The notes beneath the pieces were generated by a model. The model was given only the letters and a program-made list of their open reading frames with translations. It ran no database searches and was not told the DNA's origin. From Heterodera schachtii (taxonomy: Eukaryota > Nematoda > Chromadorea > Rhabditida > Heteroderidae), in the NCBI GenBank assembly GCA_023374025.1, contig SIJG01000029.1, positions 455,310 to 519,309 of the forward strand: a stretch of DNA of 64,000 bases, given 5' to 3'. Numbering within the stretch: position 1 is the first letter of the stretch; every line of letters starts with the position of its first letter. Of the stretch, positions 50,701 through 64,000 are shown one piece after another. The position numbers and the translations under genes were made by a program.

Positions 50701-53700
50701 GATAATTTACAAATATGCCCCAATCAGTTTTTGGGACGTTGAGCGATAATTAATTTTGTTGCCGAAAATTGCATGAGCTTTTCCGTTTTTTGTTGCTCTA
50801 AGGGCAAATAATCTCTTGGGGCTAATTAGTTAATTGACATAATTAGAGTTAATATCCACGAAATCAGTGAATCTATTTGAAAAAAATTAATCGTTCTAAA
50901 TGCATTTAGCATGAGGGACCCATTGAGGGAACGACCGTCAACCGTACCGACTATTCACATGTTCGGGGCGAACGGGCGGAGCCAACACGGCCAACTGAGT
51001 CCGACATACTGAAAGGGCACGGCTCATTTGCTCGGGAGAGCCACCAGAGGGCCGAGTTTGGGCCAAAACGGGCCGAACGGGCGGAGGCGAAGAAGCCGAG
51101 CGATTCGGACATATTTAAGGTAAATTTAGGCCAAGGGAAAAGGGGACGCTAATTGATCGGTACTCAAATAATGGGGCCTCTCTTGTTAATGACCGTGCAG
51201 AAAAAAAACGACTTTACATGAGTAGTATACGGTAACACACGCAATGGTTCTGAAAAGTGGGGCAGGTTCTTCCCCCAATCCTTCTCAGACCCGAAAATTA
51301 GGTCATTTTCGGGATACAGTATTTCCTATAATAGAGCCCCATAGGGCTTTATTTTTCGACCCCCCCCCCCCCTCAAAAGTGAGGCTTAATTTCAGAAGGG
51401 GGCTCTAATTCAGGGGCTATATTACAGGAAATACGGTATATCCCGACCCCGACGCTCCGGATCCCGAAAGGATGGGACAATTTAAAAGATAAATATTTGG
51501 CCACAAATATAATTTCAAAAAAGTTGACTCAAATCCCTCGATTTTCGGCAGAGCCGAATTTTTCCCGTCTCGAAAACAATATTTTTTCTGTTCGCATATA
51601 GCGCGAGGGCACCGTTGGCGAGCTGGGCACAGTGAACAGGACGGATTTTGTGCCACACCAGGGCCGTGGTGAGCGTTACGAGCGGCGCGTGCCGCCCGAG
51701 TCGCACATTTTGGCGCCCGAGCCGGGCGCATTGGCGCCGGCGAGCACCGTCAGCCGCGACGAATATGGCGAGAAGCGAGCGGAACGCACGCAGCGCCACC
51801 GCCCGCCGGAGGCCCAATTCCGCCTGGACCAAGGCGCATGGGAGGTGAAAACAGTGATTTTGGAGTTTAAATTTCGAAATTAAAACAAATTAAAACCTTT
51901 TTCAATTAATATTTTTAAAAATCGCAATTTTTAAAAATATAAATTAGAAAAAAACACTAATGGATAACTCATTTTACCAATAAACTAAAAAAAAATCTAG
52001 GTTCTGGGCCGGGAAACCGGTCAAAAAAAAAAGGGAAAAAATCAGGAAATCCTCGTAGAAATCCGTGATCCAAGGGAGACTTATCCTAGTCTCAACCATA
52101 ATTTAGGTAATTAAAATTATAATAAATGAATTTTAAATTAGTCCAAATTTTTATAAAAGGGGACATACAAAACATTATATATTTTTTTATAAATTCTATT
52201 AAAAATTTTCTAATTTACATACTATAAAATTTTGGGGGATTTTGAAGCCTTTAAGCCTACCAATTTTCGTAATTTTAAGTGCCTTAAATCGTAGCCTCAA
52301 TGCTACATAAAACAAAAATAACTTATTCTATAGTAAATTTATTTTATTTTTTAATTATTTCAGCAAGAAATAATATAATAAGCCCCGGGGGCTCTATTTT
52401 CAACCCTCTCAAAGGGGGGGGGGGGGCTTTGTTTCAGGGGTGGGGCAAGGGGGCGGGGCTCTAATTCAGCGCGGGGGGGGTGTGTTATGGAATACGGTAA
52501 TTTTCAAAAAAAAATTCCCCTTAAAAAATCTGTCGAAAAATCCGTTCAAAAACAGGGCCATCCGGCGTTGGAGTATTACACCACCGTGTCACAAGAAGAT
52601 TTTGGCGAGAAGAAAGCGGGGGCTGCGGCGAGTGGCGGCGACAGCGACGCTTGGAGCGGCGGCATTACAGCGGCCGAGCGAGCGGCGAGAAATGTGGGCG
52701 GCAGCGAGCCGAACCTGTTGCACAGCGAGTTGGACATGGACCGGTGGGCACGCGAGTACGGCACGCACACGCACAGCCAGGAACAGTTTGGGCCCAAGGA
52801 GGCGTACGAGCGAATGGTGCCGGTGCCGCACGGATCACAGTTTAGCATCACGGAGCCGGGAGGTGAGACAAAAATGGGAGAGAGACAAATGGGCGAAAAT
52901 GGGGGACAAAGGACCAAGATGGAAGACAATTAAACAAAATTTGGGAAAAATGGGCGAAAACTGGGATAATAGCTAAAATATGTGAATGACCAAAATGGGG
53001 ACAAATGGACGAAATGGGTGAAAATGGGTACAAATGGACGGAATGGGTGCAAATGGGGACAAATGAGCCGAAAGTTAGACAAATAGCCGAAATAAGTGAA
53101 AATGGGCGAACTGGGGGGACAAATGGCCAAATGCGGACAAATGTTCGAGGTGAGGAGGCTTGGGGATAAGAGGTCTAAATAGGAGCAAAATATAAATAGG
53201 ACAAATGGTCGAAATTGGGGTGGGGTAACTGTTGAGCTGAATAAGAACAATATTGGAGAAATGTTGAAAAGCCAACTGGACGAATTTCCTACCTGAGAAC
53301 AAGTGAATAAACACAATGGGAAAAAGTGCCGAAATGGGACAAAATAGCGAAAATTATTATTAATTCATTTTATGAAAAATGCCATTAATTTGCAGCCACA
53401 TTCGACTCGAACACAATGTATTCGGACCATTTCCAAGTGTCGCCCGAGTCATTCACACGCATTGATCGCCCGCAGCAAATTCGGCCGTCGACGGCGCTCA
53501 GATTGAGCGGCAACATGGACATGGTCACCGGATACAGAACGGTGACAAAATGTTTAAAAAAAATTCGTTTACCTAATTAAGGGGGTAATTAGTAATTTTG
53601 ATCGGGAGGAGTCCCGAGGATTGGAATGGATGAAAGTCGAGAGCTTATTTGTTAGCGGAGGCTACTCCAAGATTAGAAATTGTCTCAACTTTTTGGCAAA

Positions 53701-54420
53701 TTACTTTGAATTTTCAAAAAATTTTCCCTAAAATTTTTTTCTATTTTTTCAGGAATTCCAAAATAAGGTAAAGCCGTGCCCGGCCGGCGAACTGGTCGAA
53801 TCATTGAAGAAGGAAGACAAATCGGACACGGAGGTGAATAAATTATTAAAAAATTAATTCGAATTAAATTGATTAGTTTAATAATTAAGCAGGATCGTTG
53901 TTGGTTATTAAAGTGCCACGGCACAAATGAAATGCCAAAAAAATCAAAAAGAAATCAATTTTGGCAATTTACGGCATTTTTGTCCCAAATTGGTAATAAT
54001 TATTTTCAAAAAATTTGGCAGCACCTCCGAATACTTTGGGTAAAATTTTGAAAAATTTAGGAAAACTTTTAACACTCTCTCCCCCCCCCCCCCCAAAAAA
54101 AAGCGATTTTAGGGCCTATGCCCTTGATTGTTGGTTAATTTTTTTTGTATTTGTAGTCTCCTCCCCCTCGCTCCAGCAAAATCGGGAATCCTTGATATGG
54201 CCCTACGGTAAAATTTTCAAATTTTTCGGTGCCCAATTTTCCAAGGTTCCAAAAGCGAGACTCTCGAGAAATAAAAATAGGAAAATCTAATTAATTTTGT
54301 GTCCAAATTTTTTCCCAAATTTTTCAGCATTTTCAATTCCACACAATCAACAAAGGACATCGCCATTACAAATCCAAAGAGAATTTGGCAACCCTTTCAG
54401 CCGGTGAAGAAGAACAATGA
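43041..54420 (+). CDS. SAXO/FAM154-type (MAP6-related) microtubule-binding repeat protein, about 17 exons
   Basis: Exons: 43041-43084, 43740-43869, 44101-44178, 44829-44942, 45742-45859, about 46420-46604, 47234-47456, 48011-48349, 48675-48876, 49356-49492, 50162-50389, 50910-51119, 51602-51844, 52556-52862, 53396-53541, 53753-53833, 54328-54420. Exons 1-2 join as CICEICTCG-RHQCP, the N-terminal signature of SAXO (stabiliser of axonemal microtubules) proteins. A His/Gln-rich stretch follows, then about 12 repeats of the type T(V)xRxDYG.K..ERxEAKRPxxSDIxKGxGxF, mostly one or two per exon and usually ending SDIWK or SDIFK. The C terminus has KPCPAGELVE and FHTINKGHRHY, as in SAXO1. About 958 residues. 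Such proteins bind and stabilise cilia or axoneme microtubules; in nematodes, sensory cilia are the likely site. Exon 7 is one base out of phase unless the donor at 47435 is used. The exon 6 start is ambiguous (46420, 46426 or 46447). Confidence 0.85.
45429..45715. repeat. 176-bp-offset tandem duplication in SAXO intron 4
   Basis: TTAAATTTCGCACCCACAAA, AAAGCCATCC.TAATTAAGGC and GTTTAAAACAAA occur at about 45465-45520 and again at about 45640-45695. Confidence 0.75.
46686..47003. mobile_element. MITE-like insertion with CAGGCCCGTAGCCAG ends, SAXO intron 6
   Basis: The left end CAGGCCCGTAGCCAG and right end CTGGCTACGGCCT are inverted. It is related to the element at 57833-58225. No clear target duplication. 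Confidence 0.55.
47641..47850. repeat. GA microsatellite, SAXO intron 7
   Basis: Repeated GAGAGAGA with AAAACATAAAGAGAGAGAGA direct repeats. Confidence 0.85.
51310..51446. mobile_element. Small palindromic MITE-like element, SAXO intron 12
   Basis: CGGGATACAGTATTTCCTAT at the left pairs with GGAAATACGGTATATCCCG at the right. The interior has GAGCCCC / GGGGGCTCTAAT and a 14-C run. A similar, less complete sequence lies at about 52375-52500. Confidence 0.65.
52863..53330. repeat. Short-period minisatellite, SAXO intron 14
   Basis: Irregular repeats of GGGGACAAATGGNCGAAATG-like units (12-26 bases) over most of the intron. Confidence 0.7.
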
Positions 54421-54938
54421 AAAGCGGAAATTAATGATTTTGAACATTTAACGCACTAATTATGATGGAATTAGTTTTTAATTGTGATTGATTAGTGAAT
54501 TTGATGTAAAGGTCGGCCAATTTTCAGCAAAAAATTGCTGTTTTCAAAAAAATCGTAAAATTTGCCGATTTCTCCTTATATAGCTTAATTCCCTGTCGTT
54601 CATTATTTAGTATTTGTTTTTTTTTTAATTGAATTTTTACCACCAACATAAAAAAACATACAAAAACTTGCGCGTCTGCGGCATTAGAAGAGAATGTTTG
54701 ATTTGTGTGTCTATCGTATTTCAAGAATTCATTCGAATTTTGAATTTTTATTTACTAACATTATGCCAAACTAATAAATTTCATCAAAAAGAAAAAATTT
54801 AATGCTATGTCTTGGCTTACTGGTTTCTTTGGATCTTTGCGTCCAGGCTATTTTTTAAGTATCAATTTTTTGCAAAAACTTTTAAATATGTATTCTTAAA
54901 AATTTTTAAGCTCAGGCTAACTAAACAAAATTTATTCT

Positions 54939-55115
54939 ATGCAATCCAACGGAGCTGCGACCGGCACGGCATCGGCGGCGGACGCCGGGCGGGCGAACAC
55001 GGCACAAATGGCACAGGCGAATGCTGGCATTGAACGTGAGCGGAAGCCGTTGGAGAGTCGTCAAATTGTTGCGCAATACATCAAATATGCCGTGAAACTG
55101 GAACGGATCATTTGA
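54939..55115 (+). CDS. 58-residue hypothetical protein
   Basis: A short ORF in an otherwise AT-rich gap. Its local GC jumps to coding-like level exactly over the frame. The N-terminal half is Ala/Gly/Thr-rich (QSNGAATGTASAADAG); the C-terminal half is charged and helix-like (RKPLESRQIVAQYIKYAVKL, ending ERII-stop). A TTTTTAAG acceptor-like site lies about 30 bases upstream, and an AATAAA signal lies at 55244-55249, a plausible 3' end. I do not recognise the family. It may instead be the last exon of a longer gene. Confidence 0.5.
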   Translation: MQSNGAATGTASAADAGRANTAQMAQANAGIERERKPLESRQIVAQYIKYAVKLERII

Positions 55116-55760
55116 GAGTTGGCCCCACCGGTGGCGACGGCACGGCGGGAGAAAATCGGACGAATTTAACGAAATGTTATAACGAAAATTTTGTATAACA
55201 AATGTGTGTTGTTTCGTTTTACTTTGACAATTCAATTCAATGCAATAAAAAAATTTGGTCAAAACATTCATTCTCAAATGGTTTTTGATGATTTACAGGC
55301 AATCCTTTGTTTGTGTTTTGTGTTAAAATTGGTTTTTTCTCGTTTTTTCCATCATTTTTGACTTTGTATCACTCGATATTTCTTAAAAATGTTTTGAATA
55401 TGTTTCTAAACTGTTGCTTGGGTCATTAGATGTATTATCAGAAAAGTTATAACATGAAAATTATGCCTAAAAAGTCGAAATTTTTGAAATTTTTTCTTAA
55501 ATAACTTTTTTACAGGCCTGAAAATCTTTGCTTTTTGTAATGCTAATAGAGCATGTGAAGGGCTTTTGAATGCTGCCAAGATTGATGCTTAACCTGAATA
55601 GCCCGGTTGAAATTGAACTACCAAATTCTGTTTTTTCGCATTAAACATTCATTGACAATCACATCCTAATATTCATAATTTCTCATTCGTTTGGGTTGTT
55701 GTAAATCGACTCCCCCATTTTTTTTGGCAATTTCTGTCTTATTTTTTTCTTAACTTTGTT

Positions 55761-55770
55761 CCATTTTTAG
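55761..55770 (+). promoter_or_regulatory. Probable spliced-leader trans-splice acceptor of NDUFS8
   Basis: CCATTTTTAG followed by ACA and the start ATG at 55774, with no upstream exon needed. In nematodes such an outron acceptor just 5' of the ATG usually takes a spliced leader. Confidence 0.55.
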
Positions 55771-55773
55771 ACA

Positions 55774-59237
<3,464 letters not shown>

Positions 59238-59321
59238 ACACAAAAAAATTTTCGGGAAAAATTTCCAACATTTGTTTTTTTCCTCTTCGATACATACATA
59301 GGCTTGTAACTTGGACGAATG

Positions 59322-59327
59322 AATAAA
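59322..59327 (+). terminator. Polyadenylation signal AATAAA of NDUFS8
   Basis: AATAAA about 85 bases after the NDUFS8 stop codon. Confidence 0.55.
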
Positions 59328-59589
59328 TATTTTCTCATAATTTTATTACTGGTCAGTCTCGCATGAGGTTCATTCATTTGCTTTCCGTTTGTCACTATTT
59401 CGACATTTTTTGGAAAATTCCTTAACAAAAATGCAATAAAACCAAAAACCACACACCTAAAAATTGACCTAAAAAAAATTCAAAAAGTACACCCCTAAGA
59501 ATTGGAAAATATTTTCAAATTTTCATCCGCTAATTTTTTTTTTGACAAAATTTTTTCATTAAAAATGTTTCGTGATTTTTCGTCACTGA

Positions 59590-60040
59590 AAGTGCGGCTT
59601 TTTATGACGATTGTTTTTCGCGTTATTTTCCAATTTAAATATTTTATTGTTATTTTTATCCTTTTCATATTTGTCTTCTTTCAAGTTTCATTCGAGTTTG
59701 CATTCATGTTTGGTATATGTTTTCCCTTTATGCTGTTTTATTCTTTGTTTTATGAATTGTCTTTAATTTCCTGTTAAAATTCCCAAAACGGTACTTATGT
59801 CGTTTACCGACCATAAAAAATAGTTTTAAATCATACATATAAACATTTTTAGAGGTATTTCGGGGTTGTTGATCACGAATCTGACACCCCGGACCCGAAT
59901 TCGAACAAAAGTCGAAAACCTACTTTTCACCAAAATAGAATTTAAAAATTTGAATTTTGGGGTTGACACCTTACCCCCGACCCATTTATTGACTTTTTAT
60001 AATTTGTTCATTCATTTTAGACGAATTCAGCAACTAAAAA
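59590..60040. repeat. Dispersed repeat, copy 1 (others near 62215 and 63180)
   Basis: ACGATTGTTTTTCGCGTTAT followed by CAATTTAAATATTTTATTGT, TTATCCTTTTCATATTTGTC and TTTCCTGTTAAAATTCCC. The same order of words appears at about 62225-62405 and 63190-63290. It looks like the 3' part of a locally amplified element or gene. Confidence 0.65.
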
Positions 60041-60050
60041 TGAGGACATG

Positions 60051-60218
60051 AATGGTTGGTCTACGAATTATACCCGCTGAGGTATGGGCAATTCACTTTG
60101 GTGTTTACAAAAAAGTGCTCTATTTCTTAAGGAAATAGTGCATTTTACAGTAGAAATTTCGACATCAAAATTGAAGTGCCAATTCCTCAGCGACTATAAT
60201 TAGTAGACCAACCATCCA
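60051..60218. mobile_element. 168-bp palindromic MITE
   Basis: ATGGTTGGTCTACGAATTAT at the left pairs with ATAATTAGTAGACCAACCAT at the right, and pairing continues through almost the whole element (CTATTTCTTAAGGAAATAG at the centre). Confidence 0.8.
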
Positions 60219-60673
60219 AAAGACAATTTAGTAGAGAATTTTGTGCTCTTTCTCATAGGCCTACTCAAAATTTCCAGAAATTTTTTCCCAACAACCTAGG
60301 GATTTTAGAAAATTTTCCCGATTTCATGCCATTTTTGGGTTTTCAGATCACCATGAAGGAGTGATCTGATCAAGTTGGTGTAAAAGACTTTTTTGATCTG
60401 CATCATAAGTTATGTTAGGACGAATTTTTTTAGAATTTTTAGCCCATAAAATATTGACTTTGTTCGGTAAACTTAATGGGACAACACTTTTGACCACCCA
60501 AAAATGGGGTGTGGCACATAAAACGAATAGAATCTGGCACAAATTTTTATTTTTTCTAATCATGTTCGACCATAAGACAAAAAAAAATTATGTCGGGTAA
60601 AGTGCATTAGTACACATTTTTGAGCTCTTCTACTCTGTTGGATTTCACTGTGTGCCGTGGAAGTGAAAGATCA

Positions 60674-60744
60674 ACCCGAGGTGGGACTCGAACCCACGAC
60701 CCCAGCTTTCCGTGCTGTGCTCTAACCAACTGAGCTACACGGGT
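60674..60744 (-). tRNA. tRNA-like gene with unusual anticodon loop
   Basis: Minus strand. Acceptor ACCCGTG/CTCGGGT (one mismatch), D-arm GCTC-AGTTGGTTA-GAGC, T-arm GTGGG-TTCGAGT-CCCAC perfect, internal box A and box B intact. The anticodon arm folds best as CAGC/GCTG around ACGGAAA, giving C at position 33 and GGA at the anticodon site but no long variable arm as a tRNA-Ser would need. A tRNA pseudogene or tRNA-derived repeat is more likely than a working tRNA. Same loop as 35920-35990. Confidence 0.6.
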
Positions 60745-61616
60745 CTCATGTCCCCACACTCATCTCATCCCTTTGAGATGCACTCACTTCGGCTCGAAAT
60801 GAGAGCGTCCAAACACCACAGAGTTCTCTCCTCCTCAGCCCGAGTGAGAGAGAGAAGTTAAAGGTTGATTGATCCCCACAACTCTTTATATCGGTCAAAC
60901 ACGCGTTAGAAATTTTTATGAGCAAATCGCATAATGAAAATACTATTCCTCAGCCTCAATATATGGAAGAAATTGTAGAAAACAGATAGCATTTTTTGAG
61001 CTCTTGTACCAGTTGTTAAATCCTCGGGAACTTATTTTCACGATTTCACAACTTATTTTGCGAAATAAAAAGGTCCCGTTTAGTTTTTTGCGTTATTGGC
61101 CTAATAAACGGAGTTTCGTGATCAACAACATCGAAAACTCCCGGGAATATACCTACCTATTCACAAAACAAACGAGTCACCCTTTGGTTGTTTGTCCCAG
61201 TTAAATGCAAAAGTAAAGCGGAGGATGGTCATTTGAACATGTAAAACTGCAGTAGACCCGTATTTGGTTACAATAGAATCGTTGCGTTGAAATCGTTGAA
61301 ATTTCACTCTCTGAAATTGCATGAAAATGGCATTTTTGGTGCATATGTAGGTAAATGTGTATTTCTACGGTCCTCATAATCATAATGTGAATTCGTCCCT
61401 TAAAAATTGACTGAATGCAGCGCACTAAAATTGTCGCGCTAACCCCCCCCCCCCCCACCCTACCGCATCCCCCACTCACGCTAAAATATTAATCAAAAAA
61501 AACGCGCCGAACAAAAGTTGGGAAATTCCTGCGCTCAAACTTCATCAACTTTTCATGTATTGTACAGATTATCATTTATGCTACCTTGGGAAAACAATGT
61601 CAATGTGTTTTTTAAG

Positions 61617-61835
61617 CATGACGCTGCGCAGGAAGATGCCCGAGCCGGGGGCCCGATGCAGCGGTGCGGGGGGAATTGGAAGTATGAATACTACAAATGC
61701 AGCAACTGCAAGTACCGAACGTATGTTTGGTTGCATTCACTTTTGGGATTTGCATTAATTTTTTTTAGGCGGATCAGAAAACTCCGAGGCGAACAAGAGT
61801 GGCATGTGCAAAAGACTGGAATGCACAACCAATAA
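61617..61835 (+). CDS. FLYWCH/WRKY-GCM1-like zinc-finger module, copy 1
   Basis: Two exons, 61617-61720 and 61769-61835, join in phase. They read HDAAQEDARAGGPM ... WKYEYYKCSNCKYRT, then RIRKLRGEQEWHVQKTGMHN-Q-stop. YYKC-x2-C ... W-x-V-x-K-x-G-x-H-N resembles the FLYWCH/WRKY zinc fold (C...C...HxH) common in Mutator-like transposases and their domesticated descendants. The last metal-binding His is Gln here. No other gene parts are found, so it is a fragment or a small derived gene. Upstream exon uncertain. Confidence 0.42.
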   Translation, partial: HDAAQEDARAGGPMQRCGGNWKYEYYKCSNCKYRTYVWLHSLLGFALIFFRRIRKLRGEQEWHVQKTGMHNQ

Positions 61836-61921
61836 GCGTTTGGTCTCAGCGTTTGAGGTTTGTTTTGTTGGGGCATTGGTTTTTTGGCATGGGCAAACAA
61901 TGTCCACCTCTTTTCCGATAG

Positions 61922-62193
61922 GATGCCGCTGTTCACCGCGCGCGCCTTACCACTGGGACAATGGCGTACAAAACAGGCACAACTAAGCCAAATGGAACAA
62001 CGTACACGTATTACAAGTGTGTTATTAACGGCTGCAACTTCCAATCGTAAGTTGAAAACAGTGGGCATTCATTTATTGGGATTTGTATGAACATTGTTTT
62101 TGTTTTTAGCCGAATCATTGGCCGCCCAACTGAAGGTGTGGAGAGTGTACGAGAAAGGCGTACACGATCACGAGCCTTTTGGTTTTGGCATAG
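61922..62193 (+). pseudogene. FLYWCH/WRKY-GCM1-like zinc-finger module, copy 2 (frame broken)
   Basis: A duplicate of the preceding module. 61922-62046 reads DAAVHRARLTTGTMAYKTG ... YTYYKCVINGCNFQS. The second exon from 62110 contains LKVWRVYEKGVHDHEP with the full H-D-H pair, but one base out of phase with the first exon. Either a one-base indel has broken it or a different splice site is used. Confidence 0.42.
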
Positions 62194-62559
62194 GATAATA
62201 ATGATTGATCCTTTATTCATTATTATGACGATTGTTTTTCGCATTATTTCCCCATTCAAATATTTTGTTGTCATTTTATATTTTTCATGTTTGTTTTCAT
62301 TCGATTGTATTCGAATTTTGTATTTATTTTATGCTTTCATTTTATATTGAATTTATTATTTATGTTTTATGAAATTCTCCTTTAATTTCCTGATAAATTC
62401 CCCAACTTTGATTACCCTTGACTTTACAGCTGCTGTTATTGAACGAGCAGTTAGTTATTTTGACTTTAAACGTTAAGTGGTGTTGAATTTTAAATTATTC
62501 CCCCCAAATCCATCCCTGAACTCCAATTTCCCAACCCGAACAACTTGTTCTTTTTCCAA

Positions 62560-62740
62560 CGCAAAAACATAGTCATTATAGTCATTCACAGAAAAAATAG
62601 TTTAGTTTCTCTACACTTTCACACTGGAATGGGCAGAGAGCAAAACTGATAATGGAAAAATAACACAGACACAGCGAATGGGTAGAGAAAAAGAAATTTT
62701 TGCTCTATGCTCATTCCAGTTGAATAACGAGAAAATTTGA
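62560..62740. repeat. Duplicated block, copy A (copy B at 63660-63850)
   Basis: CACTGGAATGGGCAGAGAGC, AAAACTGATRATG, AACACAGACACAGCGAATG and TTTTTGCTCTATGC occur in order here and again about 1.1 kb to the right. Confidence 0.8.
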
Positions 62741-63412
62741 ATGCGCGGCCGCGGGATTTTTTTTTGCGCGGCGTGCCGCGCATTTTTTGGTTGTAAAATT
62801 TTTATATAGAAAACTTTTTGAAGCGGTCTTTTTGAATATTCAAAATTTAAATGAATTTTTTTAATTGTATTATTTTCTCAAAAAGTCAGAGCTAACAATA
62901 CCTTAATTTTTCTTTAAAAAAAATTGGCTCTAAATCACAAAGTAGGAAAAAGAGCTGATCACGAACATGAATCCAGTTTTTACAAAAGCCACCATTTTGT
63001 CTATATTTTTCATCAAGTATCATGAAAAAAAACAATTGCAGCCAAGCGGGCTCGAACTCCAGACCCCGTTTTTTTTTTGCTCAATTTTTGGCTGTCACAA
63101 TTTCTGATTTTTTTTCACTATTTTTATCACTATTTTGGCCCCATTTCGTTACTATTTGGTTAGTATAAATTGTTTCGTGGTTTTTCGTCACCCGACTATA
63201 ACACGATTGTTTTTCGCGTTGTTTTACAATTTAAATATATTTGTTGTCATTTTTATCCTTTTCATATTTGTCTTCTTCAATTTCCCAAACTCTGATTACC
63301 CTTGAGTTTAAAACTGTTGTTATAAATGCGAGCAGTTAGTGTTTGAATTTAAGTTATTTATCTTGCTGAAAAATTGTTGAATTTTGAAGTTCTTACCCTC
63401 GAACCCTTTTTC

Positions 63413-63591
63413 ATTGGCATTTTGTACATTGCAGGCTTCTAAATTTTCAACTTCAACAGTTTTAAACTCTTCAACCCCCACCATATGTTCGTGTTGGAAC
63501 AGGAGGAATACGCGCGGGAAGGCATCCAATGGACATTCATCGACTTCGGTGGACCTGCAGGTTTACATTGAACTGATAGAGAATGTGCAGA
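63413..63591 (+). pseudogene. Muscle myosin heavy chain fragment, degenerate
   Basis: From 63413 the frame reads IGILYIAGF, TAA in place of the usual Glu, then IFNFNSF, a gap where about 14 residues of the motor domain are missing, then [25 protein letters not shown] and, one base shifted, [11 protein letters not shown]. This follows the class II myosin motor sequence through the relay helix region. The stop, internal deletion and frameshift make it a dead fragment. No introns are visible within it. Confidence 0.75.
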
Positions 63592-63659
63592 AGTGTACCC
63601 CCGACCCATTATTTTATGGGGTTTTTATTGAGCACGCACTTATCAGTGCAATCAGAAAA

Positions 63660-63850
63660 AACAAACAAAAACATAGTCTTTCACTGAAAAAAAAAATAGT
63701 TCTGTTTCTATTCGCTTACTCACTGGAATGGGCAGAGAGCAAAACTGATGATGAAAAGATATAACACAGACACAGCGAATGAGTAGAGAAAAAGAAAATT
63801 GATTTTTGCTCTATGCCCATTCCTGTTGAGCAAAGAGAAAGGAATTGTTT
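63660..63850. repeat. Duplicated block, copy B (copy A at 62560-62740)
   Basis: See copy A. Together with the shared 62225/63190 words and GCGAGCAGTTAGT near 63325, this suggests a ~1.1 kb tandem duplication covering most of 62.2-63.9 kb, with the myosin piece present only in the second unit. Confidence 0.75.
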
Positions 63851-64000
63851 TTCTCTGTGCGCACGCTGACGGTGAAAATGACAGCGATTTTTAGACTCTT
63901 AGGCGTTCACACCATTTTTTGCTTTTACAGTGGTTTTTGATAAATCTCAGAAATTTAGGAATCAAGAGTGAGAATTTTAAAAATGTGAATTTCGGGTTGG

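Noticed and set aside
63040..63075. tRNA fragment (GCAGCCAAGCGGGCTCGAAC)
   Set aside because: Only a box-B/T-arm-like piece is present; no D-arm or anticodon arm can be folded around it.

Overview
This window reads as nuclear DNA of a plant-parasitic cyst nematode (Globodera/Heterodera type). The sequence is AT-rich with short introns ending in TTTTNAG, occasional GC-AG introns, and many copies of the SPRY (B30.2) domain family that is hugely expanded in cyst nematodes. The genus is inferred from gene content. A 500-base run of N (32921-33420) shows it is an assembled scaffold.

Left part (1-29 kb) is accessory and rich in duplications. It holds a palindromic repeat (514-1453), a short ORF with an 18-residue tandem repeat (1789-2028), SPRY pseudogene pieces (3.0-4.2 kb), and a 600-bp element with an 8-bp target duplication (5074-5673). 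Two intact coiled-coil/SPRY genes without a visible signal peptide lie at 5988-8482 (minus) and 15291-17321 (plus). Two small secreted cysteine-rich peptides form an inverted pair (9883-10086 and 14010-14243). Between them are a GGGATGGC-ended element with a 10-bp target duplication and a tRNA-like inverted-repeat element. A palindromic LINE fragment follows. The largest structure is an inverted duplication with arms at about 19640-22667 and 25018-29045. Each arm carries a SPRYSEC-like gene, a UDP-glycosyltransferase-like fragment and an AT-rich ~83-bp minisatellite (about 5 copies on the left, about 17 on the right). The arms flank an unrecognised secreted-protein gene on the minus strand (22859-24624). 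The left SPRY copy is open. The right copy has lost one A and is frameshifted.

Middle part (29-43 kb) has a GCGCCG-array element, low-complexity C-rich DNA, a Rab26/37-type small GTPase in eight exons (32478-36522) with a tRNA-like sequence in an intron, tandem duplications and microsatellites.

Right part (43-60 kb) is conserved housekeeping DNA, all on the plus strand. A 17-exon gene (43041-54420) encodes a SAXO/FAM154 (MAP6-related) microtubule-binding repeat protein with the CICEICTCG-RHQCP N-terminal motif. A 58-codon ORF (54939-55115) follows, then NDUFS8, the 2x[4Fe-4S] subunit of mitochondrial complex I (55774-59237). The end of the window (60-64 kb) holds a MITE, a tRNA-like gene, two FLYWCH/WRKY-like zinc-finger modules (one probably broken), dispersed duplications and a fragment of a muscle myosin heavy-chain pseudogene.

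All exon models were built by eye from splice signals, phase and family similarity. The phases close exactly for NDUFS8, the Rab gene and both coiled-coil/SPRY genes. They close for the SAXO gene if one extra base, or an earlier donor, is accepted in exon 7.
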